NCBI RefSeq assembly: GCF_016793825.1 | Contig: NZ_JAEULM010000044.1 | Location: forward strand, 434,001-498,000 | Direction: 5' to 3' | DNA: 64,000 bases | Source: Sphingopyxis sp. | Lineage (GTDB): Bacteria > Pseudomonadota > Alphaproteobacteria > Sphingomonadales > Sphingomonadaceae | Shown: positions 17,881-25,684 of the stretch, piece by piece | Numbering within the stretch: position 1 is the first letter of the stretch | Layout of the letters: each line of letters opens with the position of its first letter | Made by a program: the position numbers and the translations under genes | Notes under the pieces: generated by a model | Told to the model about the DNA's origin: nothing | The model's database searches: none | What the model saw: the letters and a program-made list of their open reading frames with translations, nothing else

Positions 17881-18252
17881 ATGCGCACGATCATCTTCGG
17901 GGCGGCGGCCCTGGTTACGACCTTGTTCTGGTCCAGCGGCGTACCGCGCGGCGACGATTCCGAAGAACGTACCAAGGTCCTCGCCGCCGCCATGAATGCT
18001 ATCGCGCCCAAAGATGTCGGCGACGGAATGACGATGACGTCGGTTCGCGCGGATGGCGCGACCCTTGTGCTGGCGTTCGAGGGGGTTCCCTCGAGCGACC
18101 TTCAACTCCCCGATTTCGACCGGCAGATCGTAGCAGCTATTTGCAGCGACCCCAGATTTCGGCGTGTCGTCGCCGAAGACGTCGATGTCCGGTTGGACCT
18201 GCTGGCCGGCGATGGCGGGCACGCCAATGTGGACGTGACCGAATGCCTTTGA
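17881..18252 (+). CDS. Small secreted protein of unknown function, first of a pair
   Basis: A 123-residue protein with a hydrophobic N-terminal segment (MRTIIFGAAALVTTLFW) that is either a signal peptide or an anchor. The mature part ends IVAAICSDPRFRRVVAEDVDVRLDL...VDVTECL, with two cysteines. The following gene has the same two-cysteine plan (LCEIDVVADLV...DIDRCNA). GAGGAA lies 4 bases before the ATG at 17881. No family was recognised. Confidence 0.65.
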   Translation: MRTIIFGAAALVTTLFWSSGVPRGDDSEERTKVLAAAMNAIAPKDVGDGMTMTSVRADGATLVLAFEGVPSSDLQLPDFDRQIVAAICSDPRFRRVVAEDVDVRLDLLAGDGGHANVDVTECL

Positions 18253-18590
18253 AATCTGCCCTTCCCCACATATTGACCACGATCGCAATCGCGACGCTGG
18301 CCGGGTGCAGTAGCCCCGAAGACCGGGTGGCCCGGGCCGCCGAACGCATGAACAAGGCAAAGAACCCCTCCATCGAGTCGGTTCGCGCCGAAGGCAGCCG
18401 GCTGATCGTCCGCTACAAGGACGCGAAGACATCCGGACTCAGCGATGACGAGCTGACCCGCATGATGTCGGCAGGCCTGTGCGAGATCGACGTGGTTGCG
18501 GATCTTGTCCACGATGGCGGCGCCATTCGCATCGAACTGCCCCGGAATTTCGATTATCTGGCAATCGACATCGATCGCTGCAACGCCTGA
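18243..18590 (+). CDS. Small lipoprotein of unknown function, second of a pair
   Basis: A 115-residue protein with a lipobox LAGCSS (Cys about residue 21), so it should be lipid-anchored. The mature domain carries SVRAEGSRLIVRYKDAKTSGLSDDELTRMMSAGLCEIDVV and ends DYLAIDIDRCNA. Two conserved-looking cysteines match the layout of the preceding gene, and the shared SVRA-(D/E)-G segment suggests distant paralogy. It overlaps the preceding gene by 10 bases. Function is unknown. Confidence 0.7.
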   Translation: MPLKSALPHILTTIAIATLAGCSSPEDRVARAAERMNKAKNPSIESVRAEGSRLIVRYKDAKTSGLSDDELTRMMSAGLCEIDVVADLVHDGGAIRIELPRNFDYLAIDIDRCNA

Positions 18591-18608
18591 GAGCCTGCCA
18601 CCTGCCGT

Positions 18609-19259
18609 CTATGGCCGTTTCGGCGGTGGAGGGGCGTATCCGTCGGCGGTGGGTGACATGACGATAACGCACATCGTCCGATGCACCGGATGGCTGCCGC
18701 AAGCCACTCCGGCATAGCGGCGGTCGGCGGCAAGCAGGCTGAACCTGTGTCCTCGCCCCGGCACCCCATCGTCGATCAACAGCTGGTCGATGACCCCTGC
18801 CGGACTGTGGTGGCCGTAGGTGATGACTTCACTGACATAGGGTCCGCCGCCGTGCAGGATCATCCGTTCGCCGGGACCGCGCCCGCGCGTGTAATGACCG
18901 ACCGCACCCGAACGCGACTGGACCGCGACATGGTCGGCCGCCGCGCGCGCGAGCGCCGCGCTGTAGACCAGCGTCGGCAACGGCTTCTCGCCGCGCAGGG
19001 CGCGGATAGCCTCGTCGACCGCGACAACCCCTTCATGGGTCATGATATCGATCTCACCGTTCGCTTCGGCGATCAGCCGCGCCCCCTCGAAACGCGAACG
19101 ATAGCTGCGGAGCCCCTGGCCATAGGCGTCGGGGTCAGCGCGAAACCGGTTGAGTTCCGCGAACACGGCGGCTTCGAACCGGCCGGGGGCGGCCTCAACG
19201 GAGCTTACCGACATCATGCAAGCAAGAGCGGTCGCGACCCGCCCGAAGGTTCTGATCAT
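18609..19259 (-). CDS. CAP/SCP-PR1 domain secreted protein
   Basis: A 216-residue protein with a signal peptide (ends SSVEAAPG) and a CAP domain: FAELNRFRADPDAYG, LPTLVYSAALARAAADHVAVQSRSGAVGHYTRGRGPGERM, then SEVITYGHHSPAGVIDQLLIDDGVPGRGHRFSLLAADRRYAGVACGSH. The two His (GHYT, GHRF) and the Glu of SEVI fit the CAP cleft. CAP proteins are extracellular and of varied function; the bacterial role is mostly unknown. It is transcribed towards the two small secreted-protein genes. Confidence 0.85.
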   Translation of the reverse strand: MIRTFGRVATALACMMSVSSVEAAPGRFEAAVFAELNRFRADPDAYGQGLRSYRSRFEGARLIAEANGEIDIMTHEGVVAVDEAIRALRGEKPLPTLVYSAALARAAADHVAVQSRSGAVGHYTRGRGPGERMILHGGGPYVSEVITYGHHSPAGVIDQLLIDDGVPGRGHRFSLLAADRRYAGVACGSHPVHRTMCVIVMSPTADGYAPPPPKRP

Positions 19260-19395
19260 GCCTCCTGATACGATCCCCGCGCGCGTCCCGCCAGAGCGGC
19301 GTACGCCATATGGCTGGCGTCCGGGGCGACTTGGCGCTAGGGGCGCTGCGACACCGGCCCTCCTTCACCGAGCAGGCCGGACTGATGGAGTTTCT

Positions 19396-20493
19396 ATGGG
19401 TTTCAAATGCGGGATCGTCGGCCTGCCCAATGTTGGCAAGTCCACCCTGTTCAACGCGCTGACCGAAACGGCGGCGGCGCAAGCGGCGAACTATCCTTTC
19501 TGCACGATCGAGCCGAATATCGGCAACGTCGCGGTGCCCGACGCACGGCTTGAGAAGCTGGCGGCGATTGCGAGCAGCAAGAAGATCATCGCGACCCAGC
19601 TTGCCTTCGTCGATATCGCCGGCCTGGTGCGCGGCGCGTCGAAGGGCGAAGGGCTGGGAAACCAGTTCCTCGGCAACATCCGCGAGGTCGACGCGATCGT
19701 CCATGTCCTGCGCTGTTTCGAGGATGACGACATCCAGCATGTCGAAAACAAGGTCGATCCGGTTGCGGACGCCGAGACGGTCGAAACCGAACTGCTGCTC
19801 GCCGACCTCGAAAGCCTCGAAAAGCGCGTCCCCGCCTTCGCCAAAAAGGCTGCCCAGGGCGACAAGGAAGCCAAGATCGCCGCGTCGGTGCTGGGACAGG
19901 CGCTGGAGCTGCTACGCGAAGGCAAACCCGCACGGCTGGTCGAGCCCAGAGACGAAGAGGAAGCCCGTGTGTTGCGCACAGCGCAGCTCCTGACTTCGAA
20001 GCCCGTCCTCTATGTCTGCAACGTCGACGAAGGCAGCGCCGCCGGCGGCAACGCTTTCTCCGAAAAAGTATTCGCGAAAGCCGCGTCCGAGGGCGCGCAG
20101 GCCGTCGTCGTCTCGGCCGCGATCGAAAGCGAGCTGGTGACGATGGAGATGGCCGACCGGATGGAATTCCTGTCGGAAATGGGTCTCACCGAAACCGGTC
20201 TCGCGCGCGTTATTCGGGCTGGCTACGAGTTGCTCCACCTGATCACCTTTTTCACCGTCGGCCCGCAGGAAGCCCGTGCGTGGACCGTCCACACGGGTGC
20301 CACGGCCCCCGAAGCGGCGGGCGAGATCCACAGCGATTTCCAGAAGGGTTTCATCCGCGCCGAGACAATCGCCTATGACGATTATGTCACGCTGGGCGGT
20401 GAAGCGCGGGCCCGCGAGGCAGGCAAGCTACGCGCCGAGGGCAAAGCCTATGTCGTGCACGACGGCGACGTCATGCACTTCCTGCACAGCTAG
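19396..20493 (+). CDS. ychF: Ribosome-binding ATPase YchF
   Basis: A 365-residue Obg-family P-loop protein. It begins MGFKCGIVGLPNVGKSTLFNALTE (Walker A NVGKST). ANYPFCTIEPNIG, VDIAGLVRGASKGEGLGNQFL and the C-terminal TGS domain ending DGDVMHF follow. YchF proteins prefer ATP over GTP and bind ribosomes; they influence translation and oxidative-stress tolerance. GGAG lies 5 bases before the ATG at 19396. Length and motifs are normal for the family. Confidence 0.95.
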   Translation: MGFKCGIVGLPNVGKSTLFNALTETAAAQAANYPFCTIEPNIGNVAVPDARLEKLAAIASSKKIIATQLAFVDIAGLVRGASKGEGLGNQFLGNIREVDAIVHVLRCFEDDDIQHVENKVDPVADAETVETELLLADLESLEKRVPAFAKKAAQGDKEAKIAASVLGQALELLREGKPARLVEPRDEEEARVLRTAQLLTSKPVLYVCNVDEGSAAGGNAFSEKVFAKAASEGAQAVVVSAAIESELVTMEMADRMEFLSEMGLTETGLARVIRAGYELLHLITFFTVGPQEARAWTVHTGATAPEAAGEIHSDFQKGFIRAETIAYDDYVTLGGEARAREAGKLRAEGKAYVVHDGDVMHFLHS

Positions 20494-20500
20494 GCCGTCG

Positions 20501-20516
20501 CTCTCCGCCGGGAGAG
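20501..20516. terminator. Bidirectional hairpin between ychF and merR-type gene
   Basis: CTCTCC (20501-20506), loop GCCG, GGAGAG (20511-20516) fills the 23-base gap between the two convergent stop codons. No T-run on either side, so termination strength is uncertain. Confidence 0.45.
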
Positions 20517-20918
20517 TCACGATTCAAACGCGGCCAATATCGGGCACGGCCCCTTGTCGCTCGCCGCACATTGGTCGGCGAGGCGCGCCAGCGCGGCGCG
20601 GGTTTCGGTCATCTGCGCGATCTTCTTGTCCAATGTTTCGATCCGCTGGCGCGCCAGCGCGCGGACACGGACGCGGTCGTCGCCTTCCTCGAGCGCAAGA
20701 AGCTCGGAAATCTCTTCCAGCGTAAAACCCGACGCCTGTGCCGAGCGGATGAATTTGAGGCGCCGGAGATCCTGATCTCCATAGCGGCGAACTCCCCCGC
20801 CCCATCCGTCACCGCCGCTGCGCACTGGCGTGCCCATCAAACCGCGCCGCTGATAATAGCGCACCGTCTCGACCCCGACGCCGCCCGCGTCCGCCAATTT
20901 CCCGATCGTCAGTCGCAT
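20517..20918 (-). CDS. MerR-family transcriptional regulator
   Basis: A 133-residue protein beginning MRLTIGKLADAGGVGVETVRYYQRRGLM, the MerR helix-turn-helix. The wing (GGGVRRYGDQDLRRLKFIRSAQASGFTLEEISELL) and a dimer helix follow. The C-terminus C-AASDKG-PC-P resembles the Hg-binding loop of MerR. The cysteine expected before the dimer helix (C82 in Tn501 MerR) is absent: the segment reads LALEEGDDRVRVRAL. It is therefore probably not a mercury sensor and may detect another thiophilic ligand. It diverges from the glutaredoxin-MauE gene and should control the 19-bp-spacer promoter between them. Confidence 0.9.
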   Translation of the reverse strand: MRLTIGKLADAGGVGVETVRYYQRRGLMGTPVRSGGDGWGGGVRRYGDQDLRRLKFIRSAQASGFTLEEISELLALEEGDDRVRVRALARQRIETLDKKIAQMTETRAALARLADQCAASDKGPCPILAAFES

Positions 20919-20921
20919 CGC

Positions 20922-20952
20922 TTGACTCCGTACCATGGTACAGACGCTATAT
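20922..20952 (+). promoter_or_regulatory. MerR-type promoter with 19-bp spacer and palindromic operator
   Basis: TTGACT (20922-20927), a 19-base spacer and CTATAT (20947-20952). The spacer contains the perfect 12-base palindrome GTACCATGGTAC. An over-long spacer with a palindrome inside is the hallmark of promoters untwisted by activated MerR-family proteins. The predicted transcription start, about 7 bases after the -10, falls at or next to the ATG at 20960, so the transcript may be leaderless. Confidence 0.8.
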
Positions 20953-20959
20953 GAGCGGC

Positions 20960-21706
20960 ATGTCGAAGAAAGCCAAGAGCGCCACTCTTTATCGCATGGT
21001 CATGCCCGGCCATGTCTGCCCCTATGGCCTGAAGGCCAAGCATCTGCTCGAAAGCCGAGGTTTCGCAGTCGATGATCATTGGCTGACGACGCGCGCAGAG
21101 ACCGACGCCTTCAAGGCCGAGCAGGACGTCAAGACCACGCCCCAGACCTTCATCGATGGCGTGCGCATCGGCGGACACGACGATCTTCGCCGTCATTTCG
21201 GCCTGAAGGTCGCCGACCCGGATGCGGCGAGCTATACGCCGGTGATCGCCCTCTTCGCGATGACGGCGCTGATGGCGCTCGCCGCAAGCTTCGCGGTGGA
21301 CGGGAATGCCTTCACGACCCGCGCAGCCGAGTGGTTCATTTCGTTCAGCATGATCGTCCTCGCGCTGCTCAAGCTTCAGGATCTCGACAGGTTCGCAACG
21401 ATGTTCCTGAACTATGACCTGCTCGCGCGCCGCTGGGTTCCCTATGCCAGCCTCTACCCTTTCGCCGAGGGGCTGGCGGGCGTGCTGATGACCGCGCGAG
21501 TCCTTCCATGGTTGTCGATCCCCGTCGCGCTGTTCATCGGCGGCATCGGCGCCGTATCGGTGTTCAAGGCGGTCTATATCGACAAGCGCGATATCAAATG
21601 CGCCTGCGTCGGCGGCAGCAGCAAGGTGCCGCTTGGCTTTGTCTCGCTGACCGAAAACCTGATGATGATCGCGATGGCGCTGTGGATGCTGCGGATGGGC
21701 CTGTGA
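20960..21706 (+). CDS. Glutaredoxin-MauE/DoxX-like membrane fusion protein
   Basis: A 248-residue protein. The N-terminal glutaredoxin domain (about 1-85) has MPGHVCPYGLKAKHLLESRG with a CPYG redox motif, and TTPQTFIDGVRIGG with the cis-Pro. Four membrane segments follow (about 97-115, 126-143, 172-190, 195-212), plus one near the C-terminus, as in MauE-type proteins. Between them is DIKCACVGG, a CxC that could take part in electron or metal transfer. MauE-like proteins support disulfide formation in partner proteins. The ATG at 20951 lies inside the -10 element, so I use 20960. Confidence 0.8.
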   Translation: MSKKAKSATLYRMVMPGHVCPYGLKAKHLLESRGFAVDDHWLTTRAETDAFKAEQDVKTTPQTFIDGVRIGGHDDLRRHFGLKVADPDAASYTPVIALFAMTALMALAASFAVDGNAFTTRAAEWFISFSMIVLALLKLQDLDRFATMFLNYDLLARRWVPYASLYPFAEGLAGVLMTARVLPWLSIPVALFIGGIGAVSVFKAVYIDKRDIKCACVGGSSKVPLGFVSLTENLMMIAMALWMLRMGL

Positions 21707-21753
21707 CGTCCGCACCTTTTCCCCTGGCTATACGCCGTGCTAAGGCCGTGGCG

Positions 21754-22068
21754 ATGTTGCGCCACTTGTCCCTGCTGTTGTTCCTGCTTGCGCTGGCGTT
21801 GCCGGCCCTGACCCCGTCGGCGCAGGCAGAGGCATCGACGCCTGCCGCGAATTGTCATGATGCGATGCCGGCAGGCGCACCGCATCAAAGGCCCGATGGC
21901 GACGGCGGCAAGGCGTCGGGCCATGTCTGCATCGGCTGCGTGGCCCATCCGGCCGCCGGAGCGCTCGTTGCGCCGCCTCGCTTCGGTTCGATTTCCCCGC
22001 ATATCACCACCATCGCGGCGCTCGCCGGAGCCGACATCATGCCAGGCACACCTCCCCCACGAACCTGA
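21754..22068 (+). CDS. Small secreted His/Cys protein (DUF2946-like)
   Basis: A 104-residue protein with a long hydrophobic signal segment (LRHLSLLLFLLALALPALTPSAQA). The mature part has NCHDAMPAGAPH and HVCIGCVAHP, giving a C-H and a C-x2-C-x3-H pattern that could bind a soft metal. The arrangement resembles DUF2946 proteins, which occur beside copper-handling genes; the assignment is tentative. AAGG lies 8 bases before the ATG. It sits between the Grx-MauE fusion and a His/Met-rich outer-membrane protein. Confidence 0.6.
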   Translation: MLRHLSLLLFLLALALPALTPSAQAEASTPAANCHDAMPAGAPHQRPDGDGGKASGHVCIGCVAHPAAGALVAPPRFGSISPHITTIAALAGADIMPGTPPPRT

Positions 22069-22110
22069 CAAGCCGGAATTTCCCATTCTCGCTTTTGTCA
22101 GGATATCAAG

Positions 22111-23499
22111 ATGTTGAAATTGCCTCTGTTGGCGGGCGCGGCCGCGTTCGCCGCCCTTCCCCTGTCCGTGTCCGCGCAGGACCATGGCGGCCACGATCCC
22201 CACGTCGATCATCAGGAAACGGAACCGCCCTCGCCGCCGCCTGCCGAACCTGAGGGCAGCGACGATATATTCATCATGCACCATCCGCCGCGGCCGCCGA
22301 TGACGATGCAGCCGGTGACGGTCGTCGGCGACGCGCACGGGAGTCATGGTGCGCGCGCCGATGTCCCCGGCGAAGGTTCGGGCACCGCGCGCCTGCCCGC
22401 CAATGAAGGCGGCCACAGCGGTTTCCATATCGATGGCGGCGACGACTGGATGCTGATGGCGCACGGCTTTGCCTGGGGCGTCTATAGCGACCAGTCGGGT
22501 CCGCGCGGCGATGACAAGGCCTATATCCAGTCCATGCTGATGCTCTCGGGCGAGAAGACCACCGATTGGGGGCGCATTCAGTTCAAGTCGATGATGAGCC
22601 TCGAGCCGCTGATGTCGAATCGCGGTTATCCCAATCTTTTTGCAACCGGCGAGACAGCGGGTGGCGAGCCGCTCGTCGACCGCCAGCATCCGCACGACCT
22701 GTTCATGGAATTGACCGCACGCATCGACGTCGATGTCGGCGCCAATGGCGAACGGCTGTTCCTGTATGGCGGTCCGGTCGGCGAGCCCGCGATCGGACCG
22801 AGTGCGTTCATGCATCGGGGCAGCGCGCGCTATAATCCCGAAGCGCCGATCACCCATCATTGGTTCGATTCGACGCACATCACCTATGGTGTTGCGACGG
22901 CGGGCTTCCAGAACCGCCAGTTTCAGCTGGAGGGATCGGTGTTTACCGGGCGCGAGCCCGACGAGCGGCGCTGGAACATCGAAAAGCCCCGCTTCGATAG
23001 CTGGAGCGTCCGCGGCACCTGGACGCCCTCCCCCGCATGGGCGCTTCAGGTCAGTCACGCCCGGCTGAAGGAACCCGAGGCCCAGCATGCGGGCGAAAAC
23101 GAACATCGCACGACGGCGAGCGTCCAGTTCGCAAACGGTCACGGCCTGTCGGCGACCGCGGCGTTCAGCGCCAAGAACCGCGACCCCGGCGACACGCTCA
23201 CCGCGTGGCTTGCCGAAGTGAACTGGGATCTGGACGATCATCACACGCTGTTCGGTCGGATCGAGAATGTGAAGAACGACGAACTGTTCATCGACCATCA
23301 CGATCCACTGCACGACGTGCCGTTCCGCGTGACGAAATTTCAGGCTGGCTACGCTTATCGCGTTCCGCTCGCTGGCCCGCTGAATCTTGCGTTCGGCGGC
23401 ACGCTGGCGGGGTTCGACAAGCCACGATTGCTCGACACCGCCTATGGCAAGAGCCCGATCGGTGCGACGGTCTTTGCACGGCTGAGCATCGGTCATTGA
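22111..23499 (+). CDS. His/Met-rich outer-membrane protein of a probable metal cluster
   Basis: A 462-residue protein with a signal peptide (ends SVSAQ). The N-terminal linker is rich in His and Met (QDHGGHDPHVDHQ, then IMHHPPRPPMTMQPV). The rest shows alternating short strands ending in a terminal aromatic-poor strand, ATVFARLSIGH, as in outer-membrane barrels. Repeated His pairs occur (RQHPHDL, ITHHW, DDHHTLF, IDHHDPLHD). Proteins of this type are found in copper-resistance regions of sphingomonads. A role in copper or silver binding or export is likely but inferred. Confidence 0.6.
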   Translation: MLKLPLLAGAAAFAALPLSVSAQDHGGHDPHVDHQETEPPSPPPAEPEGSDDIFIMHHPPRPPMTMQPVTVVGDAHGSHGARADVPGEGSGTARLPANEGGHSGFHIDGGDDWMLMAHGFAWGVYSDQSGPRGDDKAYIQSMLMLSGEKTTDWGRIQFKSMMSLEPLMSNRGYPNLFATGETAGGEPLVDRQHPHDLFMELTARIDVDVGANGERLFLYGGPVGEPAIGPSAFMHRGSARYNPEAPITHHWFDSTHITYGVATAGFQNRQFQLEGSVFTGREPDERRWNIEKPRFDSWSVRGTWTPSPAWALQVSHARLKEPEAQHAGENEHRTTASVQFANGHGLSATAAFSAKNRDPGDTLTAWLAEVNWDLDDHHTLFGRIENVKNDELFIDHHDPLHDVPFRVTKFQAGYAYRVPLAGPLNLAFGGTLAGFDKPRLLDTAYGKSPIGATVFARLSIGH

Positions 23500-23556
23500 T
23501 GTAACGCATGGCTGGGCTATCTGGGGGTAGCCGATTCGCCCCAACGGAGCCCAGCC

Positions 23557-25125
23557 ATGCTGAACCGCCGCCATTTCCTTGCCACCGCCACGCTGGCGGG
23601 CCTGTCAGCCCCCGCGATCCTGCGCGCCGAGGCGGGCTTTTTTCGTGACTTTCCCTTCAGCCTTGGCGTCGCGGCGGGCGATCCGGCGAGCGATGGCTTC
23701 GTCATCTGGACGCGCCTCGCGCCCGACCCCATGGCACCGCACGGCGGGATGCCGCTGGTCAACATCCCGGTCGAATGGGAAGTGTCCCCCGACAGCGGCT
23801 TTCGCGAAATCGTGGCGAAGGGCACCGAACTCGCGCGGCCCGAGCTGGGGCACAGCGTCCATGTCGAGGTTGCCGGCCTGCTGCCGGCCCGGCCCTATTA
23901 TTATCGCTTCACCGCCGGCGGCGAACGCAGCCTGCGCGGACGGGCCCGCACGCTTCCCGTCGTCGGCGCCGAGGTCGACGCCCTGAAGTTCGGCGTCTGC
24001 GGATGCCAGCATTATGAATCGGGATTCTACGGCGCCTATCGCCATCTGGCGCGCGAGGACCTGGCCTTCGTCTACCATTATGGCGATTTCATTTATGAGT
24101 ATCAGCAGGATTACCTGTTCCCCGACGGCCTTCCCGTCCGCCCGGTCCGCAAATATGCGCTTCGCGGTTTGCAGGACCTTGGCGATTTCCGCACCGCTTA
24201 CACGCAAACTTTGCTCGACATCGACATGCAGGCGGCGCGGTCGGTTCATGCCTTCGTTTCCAGCTTCGACGACCATGAAATCCGCAACGACTGGGTGTCG
24301 GTCTATGACGACTGGAAGCTCGACCTCGACGGCAACGACCCCGACGCCCCGCCCCCCGAAGTGTTCATGCTGCGAAAGCAGGCGGCCATGCAGGCGTGGT
24401 ACGAACATATGCCGGTGCGCAAGGCGTTGCTGCCGCGAGGCGGGATGATCAACGCCCACCGCGAGCTGCGATACGGCAACCTCGTTTCGATGCAGGTGCT
24501 CGATACGCGGCAGTATCGCGACAACCAGCCATGCGGCGACGGCTTCAAGCCCGCCTGCCCCGAAGTCTATTCCAAGGACGCGCAGGTGCTCGGCAAGGCG
24601 CAGGAAGACTGGCTCGCGAAAAACCTGGGCAAAGGCGGCGCGACGTGGAACGCGATCGCGCAGCAGGTGACGATGATGGCGCTCGACCGCCGTCGCCGCG
24701 AGGACGAACCGAAAAAGATACTGAACCTCGATAGCTGGCCGGGTTATGAGGCGCCGCGCGAACGCATCCTGTCCCGTTTCGCGGGATTGAAGAACTGCGT
24801 CGTGCTGACCGGGGATGAGCACCAGAATTTCTGCGGCGACCTGGTCCTGAAGGACAAGGTGGTCGGCGCCGAATTCGTCGGCACCTCGATCTCCAGCGGT
24901 GGCGACGGCAGCGATCTGCGCAAGGGAACCGACGTGTTCCTGAAGCTCAACCCCGAGCTGAAGTTCGCGAACGACCAGCGCGGCTATGTCGTATGCGACG
25001 TCAATCGCGAGGCGTGGCAGACGCACTTCATGGTCGTCGACAAGGTGACGACGCCGACCAACACATTGTCGAAACGCGCCACGGGCGTGGTCGAAAATGG
25101 CGTCGCGGGGATCAGGATGGCCTGA
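23557..25125 (+). CDS. phoD: PhoD-family alkaline phosphatase
   Basis: A 522-residue enzyme with a Tat signal (LNRRHFLATATLAG). A PhoD-N domain is at about 33-120 (FSLGVAAGDPASDGFVIWTRL). The metallophosphatase part has FGVCGCQHY, FVYHYGDFIYEY, SSFDDHEIRNDW, QVTMMALD and VVLTGDEHQNF, which supply the Ca/Fe ligands. It should release phosphate from phosphodiesters or monoesters in the periplasm and is exported folded. No Pho box was seen in the 57-base upstream gap. Confidence 0.92.
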   Translation: MLNRRHFLATATLAGLSAPAILRAEAGFFRDFPFSLGVAAGDPASDGFVIWTRLAPDPMAPHGGMPLVNIPVEWEVSPDSGFREIVAKGTELARPELGHSVHVEVAGLLPARPYYYRFTAGGERSLRGRARTLPVVGAEVDALKFGVCGCQHYESGFYGAYRHLAREDLAFVYHYGDFIYEYQQDYLFPDGLPVRPVRKYALRGLQDLGDFRTAYTQTLLDIDMQAARSVHAFVSSFDDHEIRNDWVSVYDDWKLDLDGNDPDAPPPEVFMLRKQAAMQAWYEHMPVRKALLPRGGMINAHRELRYGNLVSMQVLDTRQYRDNQPCGDGFKPACPEVYSKDAQVLGKAQEDWLAKNLGKGGATWNAIAQQVTMMALDRRRREDEPKKILNLDSWPGYEAPRERILSRFAGLKNCVVLTGDEHQNFCGDLVLKDKVVGAEFVGTSISSGGDGSDLRKGTDVFLKLNPELKFANDQRGYVVCDVNREAWQTHFMVVDKVTTPTNTLSKRATGVVENGVAGIRMA

Positions 25126-25143
25126 CGTCCGCGCGACGCGCCG

Positions 25144-25683
25144 TCAGCGGAGCAGCGCCATCGCGCGTATCTTGTCCGACGGCGCGTTGGCGATCTGCAG
25201 CAGGTAGCGGCCCGGCGTCACATCGAATTCCACCATCTTGCGGATGCCCGAGCAGGCAGGTCCGTGCCCATGCGTCACCGATTTCACGATCGCGCCCTCG
25301 TGCACCAGATCGATCCAGGCCCCGCCGTCGAGCGCGACGACAAGGCGTCCGGCCTTCTTCACGTCGATCGGAACCATGCCGCCGAACTTGGACACCTCGG
25401 GCTCCCGTTCGGGCGCGACCCAATAGCGCAGGCTCTCGGTCCGGTGCAGCGACAGTTCGGTGCGCGCGGCACCGAGTGCCGGCCAGCCGATGTCGCGCGG
25501 TTCGCCATAGCCATAGATGGTCTTGCCCGACACGTTCCGCGACCAGTCGGCGAGATCGGGCGGCAGGACGGGCTTCGCCGGACAGGCGGGCCCGGCGTTT
25601 GCCGGCGCCTTTTTGGCCGGCGCCGCGAACGTCGGAAGCGCAACCGAAACGGCCAGCATCAGGGCAGCAACGCGAAGCTTCAT
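25144..25683 (-). CDS. Secreted protein of unknown function, downstream of mutL
   Basis: A 179-residue protein with a signal peptide (KLRVAALMLAVSVALPTFAAP). The mature part contains PPDLADWSRNVSGKTIYGYGEPRDIGWPALG, SLHRTESLRYWVAPEREPEVSKFGG and VTPGRYLLQIANAPSDKIRAMALLR. The beta-rich ending suggests a homopolysaccharide- or ligand-binding sandwich, but I recognise no family. The start is 1 base after the mutL stop, so it is probably co-transcribed. AGGAAATAGG precedes the ATG. Confidence 0.7.
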   Translation of the reverse strand: MKLRVAALMLAVSVALPTFAAPAKKAPANAGPACPAKPVLPPDLADWSRNVSGKTIYGYGEPRDIGWPALGAARTELSLHRTESLRYWVAPEREPEVSKFGGMVPIDVKKAGRLVVALDGGAWIDLVHEGAIVKSVTHGHGPACSGIRKMVEFDVTPGRYLLQIANAPSDKIRAMALLR

Positions 25684-25684
25684 C

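Noticed and set aside
20951-20959. Upstream ATG of the Grx-MauE gene
   Set aside because: It overlaps the -10 element of the MerR-type promoter and would not be in the message. The ATG at 20960 fits.
21574-23574. A 666-residue minus-strand frame opposite the metal cluster
   Set aside because: The plus strand carries signal peptides, the glutaredoxin motif and ribosome-binding sites. The minus frame shows none.
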